From Sphingomicrobium arenosum (GTDB taxonomy: Bacteria; Pseudomonadota; Alphaproteobacteria; Sphingomonadales; Sphingomonadaceae), in the NCBI RefSeq assembly GCF_026157085.1, contig NZ_JANPVN010000002.1, positions 1 to 15,514 on the forward strand: DNA of 15,514 nt. The letters run 5' to 3'. This document shows positions 1-7,914 of the stretch, one piece after another. Every line of letters starts with the position of its first letter. The stretch's first letter is position 1. Under the pieces are notes generated by a model. The model made no database searches, had not been told where the DNA came from, and saw nothing but the letters and a program-made list of their open reading frames with translations. Both the position numbers and the translations under genes were made by a program.

Positions 1-1
1 G

Positions 2-1465
2 TTCGGCTATGACAATTTGGGCCGTATGACGAGCACCGCGCTGGGCAATGGCACGGCGCAGAGCGTGCAGACCTCGAATGTCGATGCGGTCGGGCGCCTG
101 CTCCAGCTGGCCAACGACTTGCCCGGCAGTGGATCCGACCTGACCAGCAGCTTCAGCTATACGCCCGCTGGCCAGATCGCGACTGTCGATCGTTCGCACG
201 AGGCCTATAGTTTCGACGGCCACCAGCCGGGGACCGAGAATTATACGGTCAACGGGCTCAACCAGTTCGTCACCGCGGCGGGCGAGGCGATGGATTATGA
301 CGCGCGCGGCAACCTCACCGACTGGGGCACCAGGCAGTTCGGCTATGACAGCGAGAATTTCCTGACTAGCGGCCCCAATGGCGTGAGCCTGTCCTACGAC
401 CCGCTCGGGCGACTGCGCACGCTGGTCGACGGCCAGGGGGTGGAGACGAACTTCGTCTATGACGGTCTCGACCTCATCCAGGAAACCGACGGCGGCGGCA
501 ATGCGCTGCGCTGGTACGTGCACGGCCCCGGCATGGACAATCCGCTGGTCTGGTACGAAGGCGCGACCCCGGGCTCGGGCAACCGCCAATATCTGATGCG
601 CGACGAGCGCGGCTCGATCGTCAGCGTCACCGACAATGCGGGTCAGATCGTCGCGGTGAACAGCTATGGCGCTTATGGCGAGCCCGGCGCGGGCAATGTC
701 GGCCGGTTCCAATATACGGGCCAAACCTGGATCGATGAACTCGACCTATATTATTACAAGGCCCGCTTTTATTCGCCGGATCTTGGCCGGTTCATGCAGA
801 CCGATCCGATTGGGTATGGCGACGGGTTGAATTTCTATAATTATGTGGGTGGGGATCCGATTAATTTCGCAGATCCGCTCGGACTTGATAGCGGCCCGAT
901 TGTCGTAACAGGTACGCCCGAGCCTTCTTGCCCCTCGAATGCAGTGATGTATGTTCAGAAAAGTGCTGGTCAAGACGTAATCAGTTGCGGAACGCCGACT
1001 AGCTCTCCTGATCAGGGAGTGGTTATTGTAGGGTCACGGGGCGGAAAAGGCGGAGGCAGTGGCAAAAGGCCTCCTAGGGTGCAGGCCCCTACACCAGTGT
1101 ACATTCCACCTTCATGTCGAGCTCTGGCTGATCGCGTGAATTTCTTTAAGCCTCACTTGCCAAGCAGGGTCACACGCGAAAATGTATGGAATAATCCTGC
1201 TAATCTTAATTACTTTAAATTTGGCTATGAATACAATGTCAATGATTGGGGAGCCGTCAGCATACTGGGGTCAGTCGCCAAGATGCTAAACGGAAAACTA
1301 AATACGACACCAACTAAGACACCGGTAGAAGTCGTAGCAGGAGCTCTTATTTTGGTTGGCGCCGACGGAGCGCTGAGTAACTACAGAAAGATTCAAGCAA
1401 TCGACGCAAGGCTCGAGCAAATCGCCAGGGTAAATGAAGGGAGCTGCCCAAATGTCCAATATTGA
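2..1465 (+). CDS. RHS/YD-repeat protein, C-terminal part with core and variable tip (5' end outside window)
   Basis: The frame is open from base 2, so this is the 3' portion of a larger gene. YD-type repeats are visible (FGYDNLGRMT at the very start, then MDYDARGNL, FGYDSENFL, LSYDPLGRL). They are followed by the RHS repeat-associated core (LYYYKARFYSPDLGRFMQTD, then a DPLGL end) finishing near base 886. In this family the repeats form a shell enclosing a C-terminal toxin, cleaved near the core end. After DPLGL come 192 residues with a glycine/proline-rich linker and four cysteines, ending SCPNVQY; I recognise no nuclease, deaminase or protease motif. The DNA becomes visibly AT-richer from about 887, typical of exchangeable tip cassettes. 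The stop overlaps a small membrane-protein gene. RHS identity is confident; toxin activity of the tip is inferred. Confidence 0.9.
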   Translation, partial: FGYDNLGRMTSTALGNGTAQSVQTSNVDAVGRLLQLANDLPGSGSDLTSSFSYTPAGQIATVDRSHEAYSFDGHQPGTENYTVNGLNQFVTAAGEAMDYDARGNLTDWGTRQFGYDSENFLTSGPNGVSLSYDPLGRLRTLVDGQGVETNFVYDGLDLIQETDGGGNALRWYVHGPGMDNPLVWYEGATPGSGNRQYLMRDERGSIVSVTDNAGQIVAVNSYGAYGEPGAGNVGRFQYTGQTWIDELDLYYYKARFYSPDLGRFMQTDPIGYGDGLNFYNYVGGDPINFADPLGLDSGPIVVTGTPEPSCPSNAVMYVQKSAGQDVISCGTPTSSPDQGVVIVGSRGGKGGGSGKRPPRVQAPTPVYIPPSCRALADRVNFFKPHLPSRVTRENVWNNPANLNYFKFGYEYNVNDWGAVSILGSVAKMLNGKLNTTPTKTPVEVVAGALILVGADGALSNYRKIQAIDARLEQIARVNEGSCPNVQY

Positions 1466-1652
1466 TTGGGATCATTACCTAGTCGATCTCATTAAGTCGT
1501 TCGCGCAGTTTGCTGTAGCTATTTATATGTACATAGAATATCACAGCTTTTTTAATTGGGTGTGGCTCGTATCGCTATTCATAATAGTAAATGGACTTTT
1601 TGACTTTATCGTCGCATTGGTAAGGTTAAAGAAGGGCAGGGAATCCGAATAG
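1452..1652 (+). CDS. Small two-helix membrane protein, candidate RHS-tip immunity protein
   Basis: This 66-codon gene starts at ATG 1452, eight bases after a good ribosome binding site (GAAGGGAG, 1436-1443). An in-frame ATG at 1434 is possible but has no such site. It overlaps the end of the RHS gene by 14 bases, implying coupled translation. The protein begins MSNIDWDHYLVDLIKSFAQF, has hydrophobic stretches at about residues 17-30 and 37-57, and a basic, charged C-terminus (RLKKGRESE). It lies in the same AT-rich block as the toxin tip. A short gene directly after an RHS tip is the usual place for a cognate immunity gene, and a membrane location would suit a tip acting on or entering through the inner membrane. 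I recognise no family; the immunity role is inferred from position only. Confidence 0.62.
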   Translation: MSNIDWDHYLVDLIKSFAQFAVAIYMYIEYHSFFNWVWLVSLFIIVNGLFDFIVALVRLKKGRESE

Positions 1653-1700
1653 AAAACTTAAATTTATCTCTATTTTCGTGCGGGGAAATAGGAAGTGACG

Positions 1701-3122
1701 ATGTTATTCGTTGGGCTATGCAATCGGAATTTTTTTGCAGGGAGGTTTCTAGTAGATAGTTCGTTATCTGGGGCCGTGTTTGGAGTGCATGCTCCCGCCG
1801 ACCTCGACCCCGCGCCCTTCGACTTCGCGTTCGGTCCGGGCAACTGGCGCTACGAGCAGCGGTCGGCGGACTGGATCGAGGCGCAGTGGGCGGCGCGCGA
1901 GCATGAAGAGCGGGCGGCGCGGGAGGAGCTATCCGCCGCGCTTCCCGCGCCCACGCCCGAAGAGGAGGATGCTGGACTGGGGCCGGCGGGGCGGTATCTC
2001 GTCCAGCGGTTGCGCCAGGCGCGGCGGGCGGGGTCGTCCGATGTGCATCTCGAGGCCGGGGCGGCGGGCACCGTGGTGCGCCAGCGTATCGACGGGCGGC
2101 TGCTCAAGGTCGACCGGCTCGAGGCTGGCGAAGCGCGCGCGGTGGTCAATCGGGTCAAGATCCTCGCCGGGCTCGACCTTGCCGAAAGCCGCATCCCGCA
2201 GGACGGGCGGCTGCGCTTCACCACTGCCGATGGCCCGGTCGACGTGCGGGTCGCAACGACGCCGGGCGTGCATGGGGAATCGGTCGTGCTGCGCCTCCTC
2301 GGCCAGACCATGCGCAGCCTCGCGCTCGAGGAGATCGGGTTGCCCGAGGCCGTGCGCGCGGGGCTGGAGGAGGTGCTCGCCCAGCCCAATGGGATCGTCA
2401 TCCTCACCGGTCCCACGGGGTCGGGCAAGACGACGACGCTCTATGCCGCCTTGTCGCGGCTCAACCGGCCCGAGGTGAAGATTCTCACCGTCGAAGACCC
2501 GGTGGAAATCATGCTCGACGGCATCACGCAGGTGGCGGTCAAGCCCGAAATCGGGCTGACCTTCGCCTCGGCGCTGCGTTCGTTCCTGCGGCAGGACCCC
2601 GACGTGATGATGGTCGGCGAAGTGCGCGACCGCGACACCGCCGATATCGCGCTGCGATCGGCGATGACCGGGCATTTGGTGCTGACCAGCCTGCATACGA
2701 ACAGCGCCGCCGAGGCCTTCGCTCGGCTGCGCGATATCGGCATCGAGAATTACCTGGCTGCCGCGACGGTGCGCGCGGTCATCGCGCAGCGGCTGGCGCG
2801 GCGCCTGTGCGATGCCTGCAAGCGGGCCCGCCCGGTGACCGCGGCCGAGGCGGCACGGTTCGACGAGGCGGGCGTGGCGGCACCATCGCAGATTTATGAC
2901 GCGGTAGGGTGCCCGAGTTGCGATGGCAGCGGCTATCGCGGCCGCGTGCCGCTGGCCGAATTGCTGCGGGTCGGCGAGGCGGAGCAGCGCGCGGTGGATG
3001 CGGGCGACGATGCCGCGCTGCGGGCCACGCTGCGGCCGCACGAGACGCTCGCCGGACGCGGTCTTGCGGCGGTCGCGGCGGGCGACACCGATGTCGCCGA
3101 ATTGGCGCGGTTGGCGGACTGA
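1701..3122 (+). CDS. gspE: T2SS ATPase GspE, with an altered and shortened N-terminus
   Basis: Cytoplasmic hexameric ATPase that powers pseudopilus assembly. Numbering from GTG 1695: N2-like region about 92-215 (SSDVHLEAG, GRLRF, GVHGESVVLRLL), Walker A GPTGSGKTT at 239-247, Asp box ILTVEDPVE at 263, Walker B DPDVMMVGEVRD at 301, His box LVLTSLHTN at 328, a zinc-type four-cysteine motif (C372, C375, C406, C409), and GRVPLAELL at 416. All catalytic motifs are intact. Start: ATG 1701 lies five bases after GGAAG; GTG 1695 and in-frame GTGs at 1776 and 1785 are alternatives. The first about 30 residues (MLFVGLCNRNFFAGRF...) are AT-rich and unlike GspE, whereas FDFAFG...WRYEQRSADW looks like the tail of the N1 domain. 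In well-studied GspE proteins the Walker A lies near residue 260-270, so much of N1, which docks on GspL, appears lost. gspF follows after three bases. Confidence 0.9.
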   Translation: MLFVGLCNRNFFAGRFLVDSSLSGAVFGVHAPADLDPAPFDFAFGPGNWRYEQRSADWIEAQWAAREHEERAAREELSAALPAPTPEEEDAGLGPAGRYLVQRLRQARRAGSSDVHLEAGAAGTVVRQRIDGRLLKVDRLEAGEARAVVNRVKILAGLDLAESRIPQDGRLRFTTADGPVDVRVATTPGVHGESVVLRLLGQTMRSLALEEIGLPEAVRAGLEEVLAQPNGIVILTGPTGSGKTTTLYAALSRLNRPEVKILTVEDPVEIMLDGITQVAVKPEIGLTFASALRSFLRQDPDVMMVGEVRDRDTADIALRSAMTGHLVLTSLHTNSAAEAFARLRDIGIENYLAAATVRAVIAQRLARRLCDACKRARPVTAAEAARFDEAGVAAPSQIYDAVGCPSCDGSGYRGRVPLAELLRVGEAEQRAVDAGDDAALRATLRPHETLAGRGLAAVAAGDTDVAELARLAD

Positions 3123-3125
3123 TCG

Positions 3126-4334
3126 ATGGCGGAATGGCGCGCCAGGGTCGTGACTGCCGAGGGCAAGCGGGACGAGCGGATCGTCATCGCCGATGCCCGC
3201 GACGAGGCGGTCGTGCGCCTGATCGCGCAAGGCGATACGCCGTTGCAGGTGCGTACCGGCCCCCTTAGCCTGCGCGAGCGCCTCGATCAGCCGGTCCATC
3301 TGACATCTGCTGCAGGGGTGGGCGAGATCGCCTCGCTGCTCGACCGCTTCGCGATCCTTCTCGAGGCGGGTCTGCCGCTCGTCGATGCCGTCCGGCTGCT
3401 CGAGGAACAGGTGGTGTCGACGCGCCAACGCGCCTGGCTGCGCGAGGTCGCGGTGCGGCTGGAGGCAGGGCAGGAAGTGCATGAGGCATTTGCCGCCCGC
3501 GCCGTCCTGCCTGGCTGGGTGCTGGGCCTCATCGAAGCCTCGGCACGGTCGGGTGACCTCGTCGGCACGTTGCGCGATGCGGCGACGCGGCTGTCGACCA
3601 TCGATGAGGCGCGGCGCGCCATCGTGACCGCGATGACCTATCCGATGGTCGTGCTGGTGGGTACGATACTCGCCGTCGCGATCATCCTGACGACTGTGGT
3701 GCCGCAATTCGCGCCCCTCTTCGAGGGCGAGGAAGCACGCTTGCCGCAGGCCACCTTGTGGGTGCTGGCCTTGGCCTCGCTGGTGGAGCGACACGGCACG
3801 TTCCTCCTCCTCGCCGTAATCGCCTTGCCGATGGCGCTCACGGCCTTCCTGCGTCGACCGCCATGGCGCGCGGCGCTCCTTGCACGATCTTCTTTTCCGG
3901 GGCGCCAGTTGCGTGACCAATATCTGGCCGGACGTACCTGCTCTATCCTTGGCGGCCTTTTGTCCAAGGGAGTGCTGCTGCCCGACGCGCTACGGCTCGC
4001 TTCCGCAGGAACGTCGAGCGAGCGATGGCGCCGCGACCTTCTCGCCATCCGCGAACGATTATTCGAGGGCGACATGCCTTCACGCGCTTTTGCCAGAACC
4101 CGTGTGTTCCCGGTGTCGGTCGTCGCGCTGGTCGAAGTGGGGGAACGGTCGGGCAGGCTCGGTCCGACGCTCGAACGCGCTGGCCAGATCATGTCATCGA
4201 TTGCCTCATCAAGAATTAACCGATTGATCTCATTGGTCAATCCAGCGATGATCGTGCTGCTCGGTGTCATTGTCGCGACTCTCGTCTCGGGGGTCATGAT
4301 GGGTATTTTTGCGTTGGGGGACATCACCGCATGA
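3126..4334 (+). CDS. gspF: T2SS inner-membrane platform protein GspF
   Basis: Polytopic core of the T2SS inner-membrane platform, which couples the GspE ATPase to the pseudopilus. The 402-residue length is normal. It has the family's duplicated architecture: T2SSF domain 1 at about 67-193 (FAILLEAGLPLVDAVRLLEE, then GDLVGTLRDAA) and domain 2 at about 270-392 (LGGLLSKGVLLPDALRLA, then VEVGERSGRLGPTLERAG). Membrane segments lie at about 172-194, 225-242 and 370-395. The ATG at 3126 sits three bases after the gspE stop, and the stop overlaps the gspG start as ATGA, so expression is coupled to both neighbours. Nothing in the sequence suggests damage. Confidence 0.95.
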   Translation: MAEWRARVVTAEGKRDERIVIADARDEAVVRLIAQGDTPLQVRTGPLSLRERLDQPVHLTSAAGVGEIASLLDRFAILLEAGLPLVDAVRLLEEQVVSTRQRAWLREVAVRLEAGQEVHEAFAARAVLPGWVLGLIEASARSGDLVGTLRDAATRLSTIDEARRAIVTAMTYPMVVLVGTILAVAIILTTVVPQFAPLFEGEEARLPQATLWVLALASLVERHGTFLLLAVIALPMALTAFLRRPPWRAALLARSSFPGRQLRDQYLAGRTCSILGGLLSKGVLLPDALRLASAGTSSERWRRDLLAIRERLFEGDMPSRAFARTRVFPVSVVALVEVGERSGRLGPTLERAGQIMSSIASSRINRLISLVNPAMIVLLGVIVATLVSGVMMGIFALGDITA

Positions 4335-4753
4335 CGGATCAATCGCGGCCGCGTGAGCGAGGCTTCACGCTGATGGAAATGATCGTCGTGCTGGTGGTGA
4401 TCGGCCTCATCGCGACGATGGTCGTGCCCCAGGTCATGGGCATGCTCGACAGCGCCAAGAGCAAGACGGCCCGGCTGCAGCTGAATAATGTCGAGCAGGC
4501 GGTGCGTTATTTCGAAATCGACATGGGACGATATCCGACGAGCGAGGAAGGCCTCGCCGTCCTGCTCGAAGCACCGGAAGACGACCTCACATGGATGGGG
4601 CCCTATCTGTCGGAGGTACGCCAGCTGCGCGATCCCTGGAACCGGGAGTTACGATATGAAGAGCGCGACGGCGGCTATCGCCTGTGGACGCTCGGCGCCG
4701 ATGGCGAGGAGGGGGGCAAGGGCGATGACGCCGACCTCGAACTCGCGCGCTGA
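4331..4753 (+). CDS. gspG: Major pseudopilin GspG
   Basis: Major subunit of the periplasmic T2SS pseudopilus. The 140-residue precursor has a short basic leader (MTDQSRPRERG) and a prepilin cleavage site G11/F12, giving the mature start FTLMEMIVVLVVIGLIA with Glu at mature position 5. The central helix is followed by the GspG signatures RYPTSEEGLAVLL and DPWNRELRY. The C-terminal GADGEEGGKGDDADLE is rich in acidic residues, as expected of the family's calcium-binding loop. It overlaps gspF by four bases and gspH by 29. The leader must be removed and the new N-terminus methylated by a GspO/PilD-type peptidase, which is not encoded here. Confidence 0.95.
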   Translation: MTDQSRPRERGFTLMEMIVVLVVIGLIATMVVPQVMGMLDSAKSKTARLQLNNVEQAVRYFEIDMGRYPTSEEGLAVLLEAPEDDLTWMGPYLSEVRQLRDPWNRELRYEERDGGYRLWTLGADGEEGGKGDDADLELAR

Positions 4754-5081
4754 CGCCGGTTTCTCGCTGGTAGAGCTGCTCGTGGCGCTGGCATTGATGG
4801 CGCTGGTGACGACGCTCGTGCTATTTGCGGCGCCGCGTGGTTCGCCGCATGATCGCCCGCCGGGCGAGAAGGTACTGGCCCAGCTGGCGCAGGCGCGGCG
4901 TGCGGCGATCGCGCACAGGCGCGTCACTTTCGTGACAGTGAAAGCCGACGACGCGGCAAGCGAGGCGCACATCTTTCGCTTTTATCCCGATGGCTCCTCA
5001 AATGGCGGAGCAATTCGCCTGTCGCCGCACGAATTGGTCGAGGTCGACATTCTCGGTGGTCGCGCACGGGTGTTGCCATGA
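4725..5081 (+). CDS. gspH: Minor pseudopilin GspH
   Basis: Minor pseudopilin of 118 residues. I place the start at ATG 4725 because it gives a proper prepilin leader (MTPTSNSRADAG) and cleavage site G12/F13, mature FSLVELLVALALMALV with Glu at position 5. It also follows a purine-rich GAGGAGGGGGGCAAGG stretch that can act as ribosome binding site. The frame stays open further upstream, but only as a shadow of gspG. The C-terminal half includes FRFYPDGSSNGGAIRL, the SSNGG motif typical of GspH-family C-termini. It overlaps gspG by 29 bases and gspI by four (ATGA). It is short for GspH, which is usually longer, but looks complete. Confidence 0.9.
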   Translation: MTPTSNSRADAGFSLVELLVALALMALVTTLVLFAAPRGSPHDRPPGEKVLAQLAQARRAAIAHRRVTFVTVKADDAASEAHIFRFYPDGSSNGGAIRLSPHELVEVDILGGRARVLP

Positions 5082-5455
5082 GCCGCGCCCGGGGCTTCAC
5101 GTTGGTCGAAGTGCTGGTGGCGCTGGTCGTGACTGCGATCGTCCTGATCGTCGTTGCCAACGGCATGCAGGCATCGGACCGGCGCCAGGCTCTCGTGCGC
5201 GAGCGCGATGCGGCTGCCGCGCTGGCATCAGACATCGTTGAGGGCTGGCTGGCGAGCGGCGGACAAATCGAGGTAAGTGGCACGGCGGGAAAGCTCGCGG
5301 TGAGTGTCGAGCAACAGACAATCTTCGAAGACGAAATCACCGGGGCCCGGCTCAATGAACTGAGCGTCACCATCGCCACCCCTTCGGGACGTCGCCTCGC
5401 TACGCTGACACGGCGGCATCTATTCGACGGCAAGGTTGACCAAGATGCGCGCTGA
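5078..5455 (+). CDS. gspI: Minor pseudopilin GspI
   Basis: Minor pseudopilin of 125 residues, expected to form the pseudopilus tip with GspJ and GspK. The leader is very short (MSRARG), with cleavage G6/F7 before FTLVEVLVALVVTAIVLIVV and Glu at mature position 5. The stretch RDAAAALASDIVEGWLASG matches the place and character of the GspI core, in which residues after the helix carry an ALA.N..E-like pattern. It overlaps gspH by four bases (ATGA) and the gspJ start by 11. Assignment as I rather than H or J rests on this motif, its length and gene order. Confidence 0.88.
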   Translation: MSRARGFTLVEVLVALVVTAIVLIVVANGMQASDRRQALVRERDAAAALASDIVEGWLASGGQIEVSGTAGKLAVSVEQQTIFEDEITGARLNELSVTIATPSGRRLATLTRRHLFDGKVDQDAR

Positions 5456-5987
5456 CGGCTTCACCCTGATTGAGCTTCTCGTCGTCCTAGTAGCGGCATC
5501 TCTCCTGCTCGTCGGGCTTGGGCAGTCGTTCGGGCAATATGCCGACAGGTACCGGGTCGAGCGCTCAGCTGATGGGGCCGCGGAGCGACGCGCGCTGTCA
5601 ACCAAACTGGACTGGATCGCCGATCACGCGCTGGTGGAGGACGCAGGTCAAGTGGTATGCGACAAGGAGCGTCTCGAGGCGCCCGCGTTCCTACCTCTGT
5701 CGTTGGGTGGCGGCGAAGGTCGCCTGGAATTGACGGTGTCGGGCGGGCAAGCATCGCACGTGACGCTGGGGCTGGCGGGGGCTGGCAAGAACGTTGCTAT
5801 CGAAATCCTGCGCGCGGCTGGGGACGTCGGCATCAATTGCCTCTATGCAGCCACGAGCCCCGGAGAAGAACGGCGTCTGCGGGGCTTCGCATTGCAGGGC
5901 AAGCAGGGACGTGTCGCGGTTCGCGCCTTCCGACCGCTGGTGGCAGCGGAGTGCCATTATGATTCGATCGCGAGGACCTGCCGATGA
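5445..5987 (+). CDS. gspJ: Minor pseudopilin GspJ
   Basis: Minor pseudopilin of 180 residues. ATG 5445 is preferred: AAGG at 5432-5435 lies nine bases upstream. A TTG at 5436 would sit directly on that site. The leader MRADG is followed by cleavage before FTLIELLVVLVAASLLLVGL, with Glu at mature position 5. The rest is a globular domain with three cysteines (VVCDKER, NCLYAA and AECHYD) plus one in the final CR; some could pair in the periplasm. Gene order between gspI and gspL and the length favour GspJ. It overlaps gspI by 11 bases and gspL by four. Primary sequence beyond the N-terminal helix is not strongly diagnostic to my eye. Confidence 0.85.
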   Translation: MRADGFTLIELLVVLVAASLLLVGLGQSFGQYADRYRVERSADGAAERRALSTKLDWIADHALVEDAGQVVCDKERLEAPAFLPLSLGGGEGRLELTVSGGQASHVTLGLAGAGKNVAIEILRAAGDVGINCLYAATSPGEERRLRGFALQGKQGRVAVRAFRPLVAAECHYDSIARTCR

Positions 5988-7012
5988 CGGTCGATTGGCG
6001 ACTTTCGATGATGCGCGCGCGAGCGCATTCCCGGCGCGGCTTCGATTGGTGGTGGGGCACGGTGGAGGACATGCTCCCGCTTGCCTTGCGGCAACGCCTG
6101 CTGTCCCGCCGGCCGGTGTCGATCTTTCGATGTGAAGGAGAGAAACTTTTCGTTCAACTTTCCGACGGGAGCGGCAGTGCGCATTATGAGATTTCGGGTG
6201 GCATGGACGGACTCGATAATGCGCGCCGCGGCGAAGTTTCTCGCTGGGTCGACGAACGAAAGGCCATGATCGCCCTTCGGGCACCAGACATGCTGCAGAT
6301 CGACATGCGGATGCCGAAGTTGAGCGGGCTTCAACTGGAGGCCGCGATCGAAAATCGCCTGCTCGTCGACTCCCCGATCGTTCCCGACGCACTACATTGG
6401 ACCTGGCGGCTCATCGAGGTCACGCGCGGCGAGGTGGTGGTTCGCGTCTGGATCGCGCGGCGCGACGTGGTGGCACGGCGCTTGGCGCAGTTTACCGATG
6501 CCGGATTCACCGCGCCCTCGATCATGGTCGACACGGGCGACGGGCTCGTCGCGCTGGTCGATGGGGTCGATGGAAGTCGGGCGAGCAATTGGTGGTATCA
6601 TCGTAAGACAGCCTTGATCGCCGGCGCGATCCTGGTGGCAACCCCGCTCGTCGCTACCGTTGCGGTGCACGCAAATATGTGGCGGCTCGACCGCGAAATG
6701 ACCGCGATAGCGCCCGAATATGAGGCCAAGATGCGCGCGCTGCGGGCGATGGAACGCCAACAACGCGCGGCGCGGAAGGTGGGTGAAATCGCGAAACTGC
6801 CTAGCATTACCGCCGATTTCGAAACGGCGAACATGCTGGCCGACGACAATAGGGAACTCCTGTTTCTTGCGCGACGTCCCGGCACCGGACTTATTGGAAC
6901 GATGACCGGCTCGATGGCCACCGCAGCCGACCGGCTGGAGCAAGAGGGTTTTACCGCTGTCGAGGTCGAGGAGCGGGATCGGACCACCGTCAATTTCGAG
7001 CCCGCCCGATGA
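5984..7012 (+). CDS. gspL: T2SS inner-membrane protein GspL (alphaproteobacterial form)
   Basis: A bitopic inner-membrane protein of 342 residues that should link the GspE ATPase to GspM. The N-terminal about 207 residues are cytoplasmic. The stretch MIALRAPDMLQIDMRMPKLSGLQLEAAIENRL (residues 95-126) matches the region of GspL/PilN-type proteins where leucine-rich, scissor-like catalytic-site-free folds carry a 'rLP...l..alrfEi' pattern. One membrane helix lies at about 208-230, followed by a charged helical stretch (about 233-280) and a small C-terminal periplasmic domain ending VEVEERDRTTVNFEPAR, a ferredoxin-like feature in GspL. It is divergent from enterobacterial GspL, and the identification leans on gene order and topology. 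Start ATG overlaps the gspJ stop as ATGA, and its own stop overlaps gspM the same way. Confidence 0.82.
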   Translation: MTVDWRLSMMRARAHSRRGFDWWWGTVEDMLPLALRQRLLSRRPVSIFRCEGEKLFVQLSDGSGSAHYEISGGMDGLDNARRGEVSRWVDERKAMIALRAPDMLQIDMRMPKLSGLQLEAAIENRLLVDSPIVPDALHWTWRLIEVTRGEVVVRVWIARRDVVARRLAQFTDAGFTAPSIMVDTGDGLVALVDGVDGSRASNWWYHRKTALIAGAILVATPLVATVAVHANMWRLDREMTAIAPEYEAKMRALRAMERQQRAARKVGEIAKLPSITADFETANMLADDNRELLFLARRPGTGLIGTMTGSMATAADRLEQEGFTAVEVEERDRTTVNFEPAR

Positions 7013-7509
7013 TAAGTGTGCGAACCCGAAGACACCAGCAGTTGCTAGCGGCGCTTATCAGTTTGGTGCCGGTCGCCCTTCTTGCAGTACTGATTTGGCA
7101 GGGCGTGAGCGGGCTGCGCGAGTTGCGCGCCGACCTTGCCAGCCAATCGATCCGCCTCGCGCAGCAACGGTTCGTCACCGGGCTCGAACTGGAACGTGGC
7201 CAGTCCTTGGCGAACGAAAAGTTGTTCATTAACGCAGCCGCCGGGGCAGAGGCTCTCGTGGTCGCGATCGAACAGCGACTTGCGGGAAAAAATGTGGAGT
7301 ATGCGCTACAGGAGGGGCGTGAGTCAGACGACGGCACGCTCGTCCTGCCTATTGTCCTTCAAGGAGACGCTGCGGCGATCAGCGAGGCGATCGGGGCGCT
7401 TGAGGACAATGCCCCGGTGCTGCGCTTTCGGCATTGGTCGATTTCCGCCCAGGAGGAGGCGGGCAAGGTGACCTTCCGGGGCGAGCTTGTAGGTGTCGCC
7501 GGTCGATGA
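7009..7509 (+). CDS. gspM: T2SS inner-membrane protein GspM
   Basis: GspM-type protein of 166 residues: a short basic cytoplasmic N-terminus, one membrane helix at about 11-31 (LLAALISLVPVALLAVLIW), a helical stretch, then a periplasmic ferredoxin-like domain (DDGTLVLPIVLQGDAAAISEAIGALEDNAPVLRF). This topology and its place directly after gspL are typical of the GspM variant (T2SSM_b type) found in alphaproteobacteria. It is expected to pair with GspL in the platform. The start is ATGA-coupled to gspL, and its stop overlaps the next gene by four bases. Similarity within this family is low, so order and topology carry the call. Confidence 0.82.
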   Translation: MISVRTRRHQQLLAALISLVPVALLAVLIWQGVSGLRELRADLASQSIRLAQQRFVTGLELERGQSLANEKLFINAAAGAEALVVAIEQRLAGKNVEYALQEGRESDDGTLVLPIVLQGDAAAISEAIGALEDNAPVLRFRHWSISAQEEAGKVTFRGELVGVAGR

Positions 7510-7910
7510 ACAAGCGTTTGACCCGCATCGCCGTTTTGGGCGCTGCTGTTGCCATGTCGCTGCTCGGCGTGCGCGCATCGCTTGTCACACCAGCGCCATC
7601 GACCGATCGAGCGGAGCTGCGTCTGGCCACGGCGACAGTGGAAATGTTGCCCCTCGCCCCGCCGCCCATATTGAAAATCGAGGGTATGGCCTTGCCATCT
7701 GATAGCGCGGATAGAGCCGGGGCGTCTTTCAAGCTCGTCGGGATCGCGCATTCGCCACAGCGCGATCTTGCGCTGCTTCGCGATGACCGAGGCGAAACCC
7801 ATCTATTGACCGCAGGCGACGCGCTGGAGGGTTGGTCTCTCCTGCGTGTCGAAGCCGATCGCGTCGCCCTGCGCGACGGGACGACCACCATTGAACTCCT
7901 ATTGGATTGA
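7506..7910 (+). CDS. GspC-like clutch protein with HR domain only
   Basis: A 134-residue protein starting at ATG 7506, which overlaps the gspM stop as ATGA. It has a basic N-terminus and one hydrophobic helix (about 7-22), a proline-rich linker (EMLPLAPPPILKIEG), and a C-terminal domain at about 75-134. That domain (FKLVGIAHSPQRDLALLRDD, then LLTAGDALEGWSLLRVEADRVALRDGTTTIELLLD) has the shape of the GspC homology region (HR), which in this system contacts the N-terminal domains of the GspD secretin. Classical GspC also has a PDZ or coiled-coil domain after HR; here the protein ends with HR. It stands directly before gspD, as gspC often does. A GspN- or PilP-like name is also possible, so I give no symbol. 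Confidence 0.75.
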   Translation: MNKRLTRIAVLGAAVAMSLLGVRASLVTPAPSTDRAELRLATATVEMLPLAPPPILKIEGMALPSDSADRAGASFKLVGIAHSPQRDLALLRDDRGETHLLTAGDALEGWSLLRVEADRVALRDGTTTIELLLD

Positions 7911-7914
7911 CACC

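Noticed and set aside
1929..3920. A 663-codon open frame on the minus strand opposite gspE and gspF
   Set aside because: It is the complement of two well-supported genes in GC-rich DNA; its product is rich in Arg, His, Gln and Gly with no domain, and it spans the gspE/gspF boundary.
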